The notes under the pieces were generated by a model. The model ran no database searches. It was not told where the DNA came from and was given only the letters and a program-made list of their open reading frames with translations. The position numbers and the translations under genes are program-made. Positions 1-8,851 of a stretch of 64,000 nucleotides of DNA are shown here, one piece after another. Every line of letters begins with the position of its first letter. Position 1 is the stretch's first letter. The DNA comes from Flavobacterium shii (GTDB lineage Bacteria > Bacteroidota > Bacteroidia > Flavobacteriales > Flavobacteriaceae), in NCBI RefSeq assembly GCF_025847235.1, contig NZ_JAOZEW010000023.1:1-64000 (forward strand), read 5' to 3'.

Positions 1-117
1 AGGCGTTTACCCTGTTTCTCCCTCGGTTTTGCTAGGTTTTGCTGGGTTTCTCGCTAAATCGTCAAGGCACAAAGTTGCTTTTATTGTCTTTAATACGGGA
101 TTTCTTTTCCGCTTTAC

Positions 118-211
118 CTCCCCTAGCCCTGATAGTAGCGAAAATCCTTGTCCTTTTTCCTTTAAAAAGGACAAGATTGAAGCAGATAGCAGGAAATAGC
201 TCCTGAAATTA
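118..211. repeat. Probable dispersed flavobacterial palindromic repeat with hairpin
   Basis: The stretch holds a strong hairpin, CTTGTCCTTTTT and AAAAAGGACAAG around a five-base loop (about 148-176). It is flanked by the phrases CCCTAGCCCTGATAGTAGCG and ATAGCAGGAAATAGCTCCTG. I recognise this arrangement as typical of intergenic repeats scattered through Flavobacterium genomes; that is from memory and not searched. The hairpin may also end transcripts from the left. The rest of positions 1-264 shows no gene that I can support. Confidence 0.5.
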
Positions 212-264
212 ATCTCCTACCTATATATAAGTAAAAAACATACCTTAATATATAGACATAATTA

Positions 265-423
265 TCACCCTAAAGTACTATCGAACCATCCATTTATATT
301 TTCATTCAATACTTTTCTAATTTTTAATATAAAATGAAGTCCTTTACTAATTAGCATCCATAAAGCTAAAAACAGGATTACTAATGTAACTAGTAATCCT
401 TTTATTATTTTCCAACTACTCAT
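265..423 (-). CDS. Small single-pass membrane protein, 52 aa
   Basis: ATG at 421-423 opens a 52-codon frame ending in TGA at 265-267. The product starts MSSWKIIKGLLVTLVILFLA: a short charged head, one hydrophobic segment of about 18 residues (9-26) and a basic tail (KIRKVLNENINGW). This is the layout of a small inner-membrane protein. It begins 9 nt after the stop of the outer-membrane barrel gene on the same strand, so it may be its last operon member. No homolog recognised. The alternative is a chance frame, but the amphipathic layout and operon position speak for a gene. Confidence 0.45.
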   Translation of the reverse strand: MSSWKIIKGLLVTLVILFLALWMLISKGLHFILKIRKVLNENINGWFDSTLG

Positions 424-432
424 AATTATATA

Positions 433-999
433 TTAAAACAAACGAAGAGACAATCCTGCCTGAATTTGCTGGCTATTTGCTTTTCCACCGAAGTTGCTTA
501 CATCCGAAAATCCCCATATATATCTTGCATAAACAGTTAATGGTTTAATATTTATCTCGGCACCAGCGATAAATGCAAAATCAGTTTTCTTGAAAAGTTT
601 CTTCCCATTTTCCAAAACACTCTGATTACCACTCGCCAGAAAACTGAACTGTGGTCCAGCGACAACAGTAATTAATCCCTCACTATTTAAACGAAGTAAT
701 ACAGGTACACTTATATAATTAAGTGTTTTCCCTTTTTTGAAAGCACTATTAAAAACATCTCTGTAATTATCCGCAACTTTAGTATTAGTTTGATTAAACA
801 ATAGCTCTCCCTGAACACCTAAGAAATCAGTAAAATTAACAGTAGCGAAACCTCCCAATTGATAGCCTAATTCAAAATTGCTATTAAAGTTTTTACCATC
901 AAGTTTATTCAGATTAACACCGGCTTTTGCCCCAAGATGAACCTGACCATAGCTAAACACTGACATACATAGCGCTGCAACTGCAATTATTTTTTTCAT
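433..999 (-). CDS. Outer-membrane beta-barrel protein (PorT-like family)
   Basis: 188 aa with a clear Sec signal peptide (MKKIIAVAALCMSVFSYG, cleavage before Q). The mature part begins LGAKAGVNLNKLDG and continues as alternating short strands ending in SLRLF, with a terminal aromatic residue as in outer-membrane barrels. Length and pattern fit the OMP_b-brl_2/PorT-type eight-strand barrels common in Bacteroidetes. The substrate or role cannot be deduced. A 52-aa membrane protein follows 9 nt downstream. Confidence 0.8.
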   Translation of the reverse strand: MKKIIAVAALCMSVFSYGQVHLGAKAGVNLNKLDGKNFNSNFELGYQLGGFATVNFTDFLGVQGELLFNQTNTKVADNYRDVFNSAFKKGKTLNYISVPVLLRLNSEGLITVVAGPQFSFLASGNQSVLENGKKLFKKTDFAFIAGAEINIKPLTVYARYIWGFSDVSNFGGKANSQQIQAGLSLRLF

Positions 1000-1091
1000 A
1001 TTTTATATATTTTTAATTTAAATTTTCTTTATTATGTTTTTTATGTAAACAGCAGGTTTTAATGCCTCTCTGCTTTATAAGTGATTCGTGG

Positions 1092-1850
1092 TTATTTCTT
1101 AATATAATTAGAGTATTCGGTAATCGTTTCTATATTTGTTGCCTGTCCTATGAATTTAGCTTCCATGTGCAGTTTTTCATTTACTGGAAGGTATTGTTTT
1201 GCCTGATCATCCCATTTGTATTTCACAACAAGATCAAACTTATCTGCAGTAAGAATAGTAACTTTCACCGGTTTCTCATTAAGTGTTTGTATTTGATCTA
1301 GTTTTTTAGATTTTAAATTAATTACCATGTAAAATCGGCAATCTTTTATGAATCCATTATCCTTAGTGATTTTAGAAGGATCAAGTTTGTAACTAACAAC
1401 CAATTGATCTGCTGTTTCTTTCTCAATTTTATAGCTTGCATCATCTATTTGAAAGATCGGAGACGGTTTATTCTGGTTCTTTCTAAAGGTATTTATAGCA
1501 GATTTAGAAGGTGCTTTTCCGTCTATAGAAATAACCGTCCAACATCCGGCTTTTGAATTACCCGGATCGAATTCGGCAATTGTAACTACTTCACTCGCAC
1601 TAGTTATTATGGTTTGTTTAAAATTGAATGCATAGTTATCTGGCCGTTTTGTCTTTTCGAGATTAAGAATACTAGAATCAATCCCATATTTAAAAAAAGC
1701 ATCCATCACTTTTGATTTCTGAGCAGAAGCCGTAAACGTAAACATCATCAAAAGAAAAATTGTCACCATTTTTATTCCGTAATTTTCAAATTCGCCATTC
1801 GCTTTTATAGTATTAGAATCTGTGCATGCCATTAATTTTGTTTTTTTCAT
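1092..1850 (-). CDS. Secreted protein of unknown function
   Basis: 252 aa from the ATG at 1850. A canonical signal peptide (MVTIFLLMMFTFTASAQ) begins only at residue 28, so the ATG at 1769 is the better functional start unless the first 27 residues are a real extension. The mature part carries one conserved-looking DPGNSKAGCWTVISIDG stretch and is beta-rich with lysines. A TAATTTTG -7-type box lies at 1880-1887 on the same strand, upstream of both starts. No family recognised. Confidence 0.7.
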   Translation of the reverse strand: MKKTKLMACTDSNTIKANGEFENYGIKMVTIFLLMMFTFTASAQKSKVMDAFFKYGIDSSILNLEKTKRPDNYAFNFKQTIITSASEVVTIAEFDPGNSKAGCWTVISIDGKAPSKSAINTFRKNQNKPSPIFQIDDASYKIEKETADQLVVSYKLDPSKITKDNGFIKDCRFYMVINLKSKKLDQIQTLNEKPVKVTILTADKFDLVVKYKWDDQAKQYLPVNEKLHMEAKFIGQATNIETITEYSNYIKK

Positions 1851-2126
1851 TTTTAATATTATTTGTTATTATTATGATGCAAAATTATTGGTAACATCTC
1901 TTCTATAGGGAATTTATTGAGTGAAGCAACGAATCTATCCAGTGAATTGTCATTTTACTATATTGAACTGAATTACTATTGTTCCTTTTAAGATAAAACC
2001 CTTATATATGGCGTACTTACGTAGACGCAAATAAAAATAAGAACTTATAAAACTTCTATAATTTTTATTCAAAACTGCTTCAAAATTCTTTTATTTGCAC
2101 ACTCAAAAAAGAAATCAAACCAGTGT

Positions 2127-3251
2127 TTGGTGTCTTATAAAAAAACAAAAATTGTGAATCACACAGAAGAAATAACTAGTCAGGTAAAGAAGAGTAAACT
2201 AAAAACGGTATCACTAATTACGTTTGTGTTTATAGGTTCTTATGCTAGTATATTTATCATATATCCTTCTTCTTATTGGACAGAATATTTTAACTTACCA
2301 TTTCCAAAACTTGTACTGGACATACTAGGCAATCTGGTTTTTTGTATCCTAATACTGACTTTTAGTCTTTTCATTGACAGGGTTTTAGATAAAAAAATAT
2401 CCTGGATGGCTCATCCACTAAAACGTTTATTGGTTCAAATATTATTTCAAATATTGGGAGCATTGATTGTTATTATTAGTTTGGCTATTATTTTTTATAC
2501 ATTAGGAGATTATGTAGTCACACTACCTGTTAAAACTGATATTAGACAAGCATTATATACTGTAATTTCAATCATCCTTTGGTCATTAATGGTAAGTGCA
2601 TTGAATACGGGTGACTTTTTATTAAAAAATTGGAAAAATGCTACTATAAAAGCTGCCGAATACAAGGTAAATGCTGCCGAAAACAAACAATTGTTAGCCG
2701 AAATAGAGCTTCAGGCGCTCAAATTACAACTTGACCCCCATTTTGTTTTCAATAACCTGAGTGTTCTTTCGGAATTGATACTCAAAGACCAACAATTAGG
2801 ATACGATTTTACAGAAAACTTCGCAAAAGTGTATCGTTATTTATTGGTTAATTCTAAAAAACCATTGGTACAACTACACGAAGAGCTTCAATTTCTAGAT
2901 GCATATCTCTTTCTTATAAATAATCGGATTGGTGATGGTTGTGCTTTTCAGATCAACATTGATCAATCAAAACTTAATATGTTGATTCCTCCAATTACGC
3001 TTCAGCTTTTTATAGAAAACACCTTAAAACATAACCGTACGGAAGAAGAAAACCCTCTCATTGTTCATATATATTCAAATAACAATGATGAATTAGTAGT
3101 ATCTAATACGCTCTTGCCTCTGATAAAAAAAGTACCTTCTACAGGAATAGGTTTAAAAAACATTATAAGCCGCTATGCCTTATTGAGCGATAGAAAGGTT
3201 TCTGTAGAAGAAAACAATAAAACTTTTACTGTAAAAGTACCACTCATCTAA
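2127..3251 (+). CDS. LytS-type sensor histidine kinase
   Basis: 374 aa. Four hydrophobic segments lie in the first 170 residues, then a short coiled linker, then the His_kinase (LytS/YehU) core with the phosphoacceptor motif LQLDPHFVFNNL (about residues 206-217). The C-terminal ATPase has an N box (LFIENTLKHN) and a G box (TGIGLKNI). The frame opens with TTG at 2127; GTG at 2130 is equally possible and there is no nearby ATG. The stop overlaps the ATG of the response regulator by one base (TAATG), implying translational coupling. The signal sensed is unknown. Confidence 0.9.
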   Translation: MVSYKKTKIVNHTEEITSQVKKSKLKTVSLITFVFIGSYASIFIIYPSSYWTEYFNLPFPKLVLDILGNLVFCILILTFSLFIDRVLDKKISWMAHPLKRLLVQILFQILGALIVIISLAIIFYTLGDYVVTLPVKTDIRQALYTVISIILWSLMVSALNTGDFLLKNWKNATIKAAEYKVNAAENKQLLAEIELQALKLQLDPHFVFNNLSVLSELILKDQQLGYDFTENFAKVYRYLLVNSKKPLVQLHEELQFLDAYLFLINNRIGDGCAFQINIDQSKLNMLIPPITLQLFIENTLKHNRTEEENPLIVHIYSNNNDELVVSNTLLPLIKKVPSTGIGLKNIISRYALLSDRKVSVEENNKTFTVKVPLI

Positions 3252-4018
3252 TGAATGCAATAAAAAAAATATTGATCCTTGAGGACGAAAAATTAAACTC
3301 GGAAAGAATAAAGCGCTTAATACTCAAAATAAGACCTGAAGTAGAGATTCTTGATGTCTTACCAAGTGTTAAAAAGACAGTGTCCTGGTTATCAGAAAAC
3401 AAATGTCCTGATCTTATCATGATGGATGTACAGTTGGCAGATGGTTTAAGCTTTGAGATCTTCAATCTGGCTGAAGTTACCTGCCCTATTATATTTACAA
3501 CAGCTTATGATGAATATGCTATCAAAGCATTTAAGTACAATAGTATAGACTATCTTCTTAAACCAATAGAAAAAGATGAGCTTGAAGCGGCTATAATTAA
3601 ATTTGAAAATTCTGTACAACAATCCCAAAGTCAGCAACCGAAAATTGAAGAACTACTCGCTTATATACAACCAAAAGAATATAGAAACCGTTTCCTTATT
3701 CCTTATCGGGATGGTTACAGAAAAATTAATACCGAAGATATCGCTTATTTTTATTCGAATATGAACATTAATTATGTAAGATTGTTTAACGGAGAAGAAT
3801 TTGTGGTATCCCAAACCCTCGAAACACTAGAGCAAGAACTGGATCTAAAAGATTTCTTCAGGGCAAATCGACAGTATATTATACATGTGAATTCTATTGA
3901 AAATGTGCATAATTTTTTCAATGGCAAATTAAAGCTCAAAATAAAACATAGTAAGGATGACGATATTATTGTGAGCAGAACAAAAGCTACTTCTTTTAAG
4001 TTGTGGCTAGATTATTAA
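3251..4018 (+). CDS. LytTR-family response regulator
   Basis: 255 aa. The N-terminal receiver domain (about 5-125) has the acidic pair E11/D12, phosphoacceptor D59 in LIMMDVQL, a conserved T in FTTAYDEYAIKAF and K in YLLKPIEKDEL. The C-terminal LytTR DNA-binding domain (about 155-255) contains FLIPYRDGYRKI and FFRANRQYIIHVNSI. It is the partner of the overlapping LytS-type kinase. Targets are not apparent; the secreted-protein gene upstream is divergent and could be one. Confidence 0.92.
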   Translation: MNAIKKILILEDEKLNSERIKRLILKIRPEVEILDVLPSVKKTVSWLSENKCPDLIMMDVQLADGLSFEIFNLAEVTCPIIFTTAYDEYAIKAFKYNSIDYLLKPIEKDELEAAIIKFENSVQQSQSQQPKIEELLAYIQPKEYRNRFLIPYRDGYRKINTEDIAYFYSNMNINYVRLFNGEEFVVSQTLETLEQELDLKDFFRANRQYIIHVNSIENVHNFFNGKLKLKIKHSKDDDIIVSRTKATSFKLWLDY

Positions 4019-4037
4019 TAAGCATAAACAAACTTTT

Positions 4038-4084
4038 AATTAAAACAGCCCCATTACAATATTAGTAAAGGGGCTGTTTTAATT
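4038..4084. terminator. Bidirectional intrinsic terminator
   Basis: Inverted repeat AATTAAAACAGCCCC / GGGGCTGTTTTAATT with a 17-base loop, carrying an A-run on one side and a T-run on the other. It lies between the convergent response regulator and T9SS-cargo gene and can serve both. Confidence 0.85.
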
Positions 4085-4104
4085 ATTATAACTTAATATT
4101 TTGA

Positions 4105-6387
4105 TTAATTCTTAATAAACTTCTGTACATAGTTGGCTTTATCTGTTACCACATTGATGATATACATTCCTTTTATAAAGTCACTTACATTAATTTGGTT
4201 GTTATTAACTCTGGTATTGATTGATTTCCCTGAAATATCATAAACAGTTACATTAAGCACCTTATCTTCTGTTTGAATATTTAGAATATCAGAGACTGGG
4301 TTAGGATAAATTGCCAACTTCAGTTTCTTAAAATCACCAGTTGCTAAAGTAGTTGTTGCATTGACTGTTATAGATTTTTCGGCTACTTTGCCATTAGAAT
4401 TAAAACTTATTACAATTGTAGTACTTCCTAAAGACTGAGGTGTTAAGACCAACTCGTCATTGGTATTTATCACTGCCGAAGCAACTCCTGCATTACTATT
4501 TGATTTTACAGTTTTTACAATTGCTATCGATAAATTATCTGTATCGGAAACAACCGTTTTTAAATCGATTACTGTAGGACCAGTTACCGAAACCTGTGAA
4601 GGCAAAGTTGCGTTTACTACCGGCGAAGTATTATCTGGAAAAACTGCTACAGCCGGAAACCAATAATAATCATCTAAAGTATTAGTATTTATTAAGTTTC
4701 CTGTATTATCGTAAGTATAAATCCAGTTTTTTTGATAATGTGCTCCAAATCCGCTTTCTGTTGTGTTTACAATTAAATGATCAGAAACAGGATCAATACG
4801 TAATGAGGCGCCGTAAGGAATCTGCTTATAAGTTGCTGCTTGTCCTGGAATTGTTACAAAATTTTCATTAAATGTTTTTGAAGCAACATCAAATTTCACA
4901 ATTTGCGCTCCTGAAACAAAACTATTAACGGAGTTCATCCAGTACAAAACATTCTGCTGGTTACTATAGGTAAAGCTTCCTGCGTTCCAGGCTCCCCAAG
5001 ATCCTAAATATTTGGTTGTAGGAATTGCATATTCTGTTGTTGCAAAAGTTGTAGCATCAATATTGATTATTTTTTGATTCTGAATTCCCCAAACACTTCC
5101 ATCTTTAGCTTGAACAACCGAATGGAATGCGCCAGTAATGGTATTAATAACAGTATTAGTATTTGGATCAATAACTAAAATTCCTTTAGTCTGTTTTACT
5201 GCAAATACATACTGAGAAGTACGAATCATATTTCCTATCTGTCCAGCATACAAACTTCCTCCGCCTGTTCCTGTTACCACACTTCCTACCTTCATGTTGG
5301 CAATATCAAACAGATAAATACCATTAGAAGCACCAATATAACCAGTGGTTTCATTAATCCCTATGAAAGAACGTCCATCTCCGCCTCCAATATTATCAAA
5401 TTGGGCAATTTTCTTCATGGTTTTGGCATCGGCAACAACTAATCTACCCCCTGGAGTATACTGAGTATCTCCCCCATCGGCAGCTTGTTTTGAAATGAAA
5501 TAAAATTTATCTCCATAGATTGCTCCATAAGGTGTTGTTGCCCCAAAAGAATGATTATCATTAGTAGCACTATAAACACGATAGTTAATAGTCCCGTTAT
5601 TATTAATAAAATTAACAGATCCGTTGGTATGCCCGAACCAATCTTCGTTTACCATAAAATAACCGTTGGTGAAATCTGTTGGCATAACATAAGGTGTAAC
5701 TGGGATAAATGTTGATGCAATAGAAAAATCAGAACCACTTGGCTGAAAATTCCAAACATCCCAAGAGCCGTTCTCTAAAACACGACTGGTTGCTCCCAAA
5801 CCTGAAAAACCAAAATCAGGATCAGTCGCATCTTTTACCCAATAGGACCAAAATCCATTATACCATGCAGATTGCCAGTGATCAGCAACATCTATAGCTG
5901 TATAATTATCAAAATCATAAGCGGTTGTATTAATGATACCTGCCACAGGATAATATGGATATGTCATGTTTCCATCTTTATAAAGTCCGTTAGCATTTAC
6001 TCCATTCAAGTCGAAACCTAACCCTCCTATTGCAGTTCCAAACTGTGTTCCCTGATAAAGCAGAGAGAAAAAACGGCGATCTGCTTTTGCAATTGCTTTA
6101 AGCATATCTTCACCCGTTGCTGTACCATCCCATCTAAAACCCCAGATTAAGGCATCGGAATTTTTGCCATCATTCCATTGCACAACAAATGCTGCCTGAT
6201 TAGAACCAGTTCCTACCCAATACTGAATATCGTTGAAAGTCGTTGCAGTGGTTGCGCTTTTTTTGTGCTGATTTTGAGCTGTTGATTTTTGCTTAATATC
6301 ATTTCTAGGTACACCTTGTACCTTTATCTGCGCATTCGTAAGAAATGCAAACAGCAACATTATTATTAAAAAGTAATTTTTCTTCAT
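4105..6387 (-). CDS. T9SS-secreted beta-propeller-like protein of the B12 uptake operon
   Basis: 760 aa with signal peptide MKKNYFLIIMLLFAFLTNAQ. An N-terminal domain (about 50-240) contains WVGTGSNQAAFVVQWNDG and FFSLLYQGTQFGTAIGG. Residues about 260-590 are repeated blade-like strands of the DUF5074/YncE type (for example GGRLVVADAKTMKKIAQFD). An Ig-like segment follows (about 600-685). The last 70 residues are a type A T9SS sorting domain (LKLAIYPNPVSDIL ... KGMYIINV). It is the last gene of the riboswitch-controlled operon, so I infer an extracellular corrinoid-binding or corrinoid-capturing role. Direct evidence for ligand binding is absent. Confidence 0.8.
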   Translation of the reverse strand: MKKNYFLIIMLLFAFLTNAQIKVQGVPRNDIKQKSTAQNQHKKSATTATTFNDIQYWVGTGSNQAAFVVQWNDGKNSDALIWGFRWDGTATGEDMLKAIAKADRRFFSLLYQGTQFGTAIGGLGFDLNGVNANGLYKDGNMTYPYYPVAGIINTTAYDFDNYTAIDVADHWQSAWYNGFWSYWVKDATDPDFGFSGLGATSRVLENGSWDVWNFQPSGSDFSIASTFIPVTPYVMPTDFTNGYFMVNEDWFGHTNGSVNFINNNGTINYRVYSATNDNHSFGATTPYGAIYGDKFYFISKQAADGGDTQYTPGGRLVVADAKTMKKIAQFDNIGGGDGRSFIGINETTGYIGASNGIYLFDIANMKVGSVVTGTGGGSLYAGQIGNMIRTSQYVFAVKQTKGILVIDPNTNTVINTITGAFHSVVQAKDGSVWGIQNQKIINIDATTFATTEYAIPTTKYLGSWGAWNAGSFTYSNQQNVLYWMNSVNSFVSGAQIVKFDVASKTFNENFVTIPGQAATYKQIPYGASLRIDPVSDHLIVNTTESGFGAHYQKNWIYTYDNTGNLINTNTLDDYYWFPAVAVFPDNTSPVVNATLPSQVSVTGPTVIDLKTVVSDTDNLSIAIVKTVKSNSNAGVASAVINTNDELVLTPQSLGSTTIVISFNSNGKVAEKSITVNATTTLATGDFKKLKLAIYPNPVSDILNIQTEDKVLNVTVYDISGKSINTRVNNNQINVSDFIKGMYIINVVTDKANYVQKFIKN

Positions 6388-6411
6388 GTTATATTTAATT
6401 TAAATTTTTTA

Positions 6412-7629
6412 TTATTTAAGGTATAAGTCATAGGCTCCAGCCACTTCTGTAGAAACTTCGCCCAACCATCCTGCTTCCTGATTAATTCCCGTATATACTT
6501 TTATAAAATCTATTCCGGGGAGTTTCACATAATTTCCGTTTTTATCCACCGCCCAAGAGATATCGATATTTGATCCTTCATCATTATTTGGAGCATTATC
6601 TGCATACCCAAAATCAAAAGACTTACCTACCCAATAGTTTCCGGTACCACTCTGATCGTAAAAATTATCTTGAATTTTGGTTCCTTTAAGAATATATGAT
6701 GCATCGGAAATCCATAGCGGATAATAGCTTTGATCATGAAATGCATTTCTTGTTTTATATCCTGAATTCCCTTGATTATCCAGCCATTTAATATATTCAA
6801 CATCCATTTGCCAAAATTCATCTCCCGCAACCTGCGATTTACTCGGATCTGGTTTAAAGTAGGTGATACTGTAATTCTTTATCGTAGTATTTTTAAAGTA
6901 TTCACTTCCTGCAATTTCATACCACTCGTCTTCATCGGGTTTTCCGTTTTTATTCTTGTCGTATGCCACCAAAATAATCCCAGGTTCGCAAGATCCTGAA
7001 CGCGCCTCATTGGCTTCATTTCCCCAAAATGCATTTCCCAAAATCTTAAAATCCCTACCATTCATATTCGGGATTGTATGATCGAAGCCAAATACTACAT
7101 AACCTCCAAAACCACCTAATGATATCATATTAGTATTAGCTCCAACAATCGCCTTTTTGGCTGCATTTATAAGATTGGCTTCGGTATTACCGGGCAAATA
7201 TTCCGGAATTCCATTGGTAAACTGACCTACTGCCGGACGGAAATCAAAAACATTCGAAATATATTTACTATAATTTGCGGCTTCTTTCGTTACCTTAATA
7301 GAAGATTGGTATGTTTTTACAGCTCCATTAGTCTCTACCTTTAAAGTTAAAGGATAGCTCTTTTGATACGGACTGATAAAATCCAGTTGTGAACTCTGTG
7401 AAATTACAGAATCATTAACACTCCAAGTCAGTTTTGAATTGACAGATAAATTCGGAATAATATTTAGAACTTTAAAGCGATCAATTGTGTATGATTCTTT
7501 AAGTATTTCTATAGGATTTTCAATTCCAAGCTCTTCTTCTTTATTCGTTTCACATCCGATAAGTCCAAGTAAGAAAATTGATAGCAATGTGATTTTTAAA
7601 ATTTTAAAAGGGTTTCTTTCCATATCCAT
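6412..7629 (-). CDS. Surface lipoprotein of the B12 uptake operon
   Basis: 405 aa with lipobox LLGLIGC after a hydrophobic stretch and an acidic ETNKEEE tail that fits surface-exported lipoproteins. A PKD-like segment follows (about 50-115), then a domain with ALDFRPAVGQF-like and NEANEARSGSCEPGIILVAY motifs, and DKNKNGKPDEDEWYEI, which looks like a calcium-binding loop. A second ATG at 7623 is possible. It sits between the BtuG-like gene and the T9SS-cargo gene. It could be the functional equivalent of the BtuH surface B12-binding proteins of Bacteroides, but I cannot show homology. Confidence 0.7.
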   Translation of the reverse strand: MDMERNPFKILKITLLSIFLLGLIGCETNKEEELGIENPIEILKESYTIDRFKVLNIIPNLSVNSKLTWSVNDSVISQSSQLDFISPYQKSYPLTLKVETNGAVKTYQSSIKVTKEAANYSKYISNVFDFRPAVGQFTNGIPEYLPGNTEANLINAAKKAIVGANTNMISLGGFGGYVVFGFDHTIPNMNGRDFKILGNAFWGNEANEARSGSCEPGIILVAYDKNKNGKPDEDEWYEIAGSEYFKNTTIKNYSITYFKPDPSKSQVAGDEFWQMDVEYIKWLDNQGNSGYKTRNAFHDQSYYPLWISDASYILKGTKIQDNFYDQSGTGNYWVGKSFDFGYADNAPNNDEGSNIDISWAVDKNGNYVKLPGIDFIKVYTGINQEAGWLGEVSTEVAGAYDLYLK

Positions 7630-7705
7630 AAAATTTTAAATTAAATACTGCAACAATTGCAAGTAATAGAAATGGGTAAAGTTTTTTTTCATGATTATTG
7701 TTGTT

Positions 7706-8851
7706 TTAGTTTTTGGTTATAAAAGCAATATGTGCAGGAATGTTCCCAGCGGTTGTTTTCCATTTTAATTTTCCTTCGGGAGTAAAACAGTAGATATAAC
7801 CTGTTACCACATAATTCTGTGCATCTGTTATATATATTTCTTTTGTTTCGGGATTTACTTGTAGTCCGTAGGGAATCATGATTTGTTTATCGGTACCATC
7901 TGTAATTACTCTATCGCTAATTATTTTTTTGGTTTTAGTGTCTAATATTCCATAGGTTACCTTATTACTATTAGTTAGATAACTCCACGATACGCTATAG
8001 AAATAAAGCAAATCATCTACAAGACACATTCCCGAAACCGGAATATCAAGCTGTGTTTTTTTCTCATCTGTTTTAGTATCTATCACAAAAAGATTGGAAG
8101 GTGTACTGTAATAATCTCCTCTGGAACTTACATAAATATCTCCTCGAGCATCTACTTGCATACCATAGAGATTTATGCCAACATCTATTTTCTTTATTTC
8201 GGTAAAAGTTTCAAGATCAATGACCGAAATTGTTCTGTCGTAATTAGGAACTCTATAACCTCCGGAATTGGCCACATATAGTTTCCCATTATGCACGACC
8301 ATTTGCTCTGGCTGATAACCTACTGTGACTTTTCGTTTTATTTCTAATGATGTCGTATCAATCTCTGCCACAAATCCAATCTCTGCATTGGGATTAATTG
8401 CCACAGGACCAGAATAAGAACTGATGTAAGCCTTATCCTTGTAAAAGGCTACGTATCGGCAATTAGGGATATCTATTTTCTTAATGCGTTTTGCTGTCCA
8501 TTTATCTATGATCTCTACTTTATTGGAGCAATTTATTACCGCATATACTTTATTACCGTATATTTTTATATCGTTGCCCACATCACCCAGCTCTTTTATA
8601 ACTGTAGGATTTCGCTCTGAATAAATATCGGTAGTGTAATTTCCAGTCCTGTAATTAAACACATCTATACTAGCCCTGTTCATCCCCATATTACCTTCAT
8701 TAAGAAGATAAAACCCCTCTATTTTACCATCACTTCTTGGCGCAGCAACACTTTTATCCGAAGACGGAAAAATAGTTTCTTCTTCTCTACAGGAAATAAA
8801 AGCTATGACTATAAATAAACTGAGTAGTAATCTTGTTGTTATCTTTCTCAT
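7706..8851 (-). CDS. BtuG-like YncE-type beta-propeller surface lipoprotein
   Basis: 381 aa with lipobox IAFISC followed by REEETIF. The rest is a repeated propeller: units such as YNGKVYAVINCSNKVEIID, KLYVANSGGYRV and DIYVSSRGDYYSTPSNLFVID recur at about 45-50 residue spacing. A YncE-like lipoprotein directly following a BtuB-like receptor under a cobalamin riboswitch is the arrangement of Bacteroides BtuG, which caps BtuB and binds B12 on the cell surface. Its ATG overlaps the receptor stop by four bases (ATGA), so the two are translationally coupled. Confidence 0.8.
   Translation of the reverse strand: MRKITTRLLLSLFIVIAFISCREEETIFPSSDKSVAAPRSDGKIEGFYLLNEGNMGMNRASIDVFNYRTGNYTTDIYSERNPTVIKELGDVGNDIKIYGNKVYAVINCSNKVEIIDKWTAKRIKKIDIPNCRYVAFYKDKAYISSYSGPVAINPNAEIGFVAEIDTTSLEIKRKVTVGYQPEQMVVHNGKLYVANSGGYRVPNYDRTISVIDLETFTEIKKIDVGINLYGMQVDARGDIYVSSRGDYYSTPSNLFVIDTKTDEKKTQLDIPVSGMCLVDDLLYFYSVSWSYLTNSNKVTYGILDTKTKKIISDRVITDGTDKQIMIPYGLQVNPETKEIYITDAQNYVVTGYIYCFTPEGKLKWKTTAGNIPAHIAFITKN

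Noticed and set aside
1062..1301. Plus-strand frame opposite the secreted-protein gene
   Set aside because: Shadow of the minus-strand gene; no start signal and no protein-like composition.
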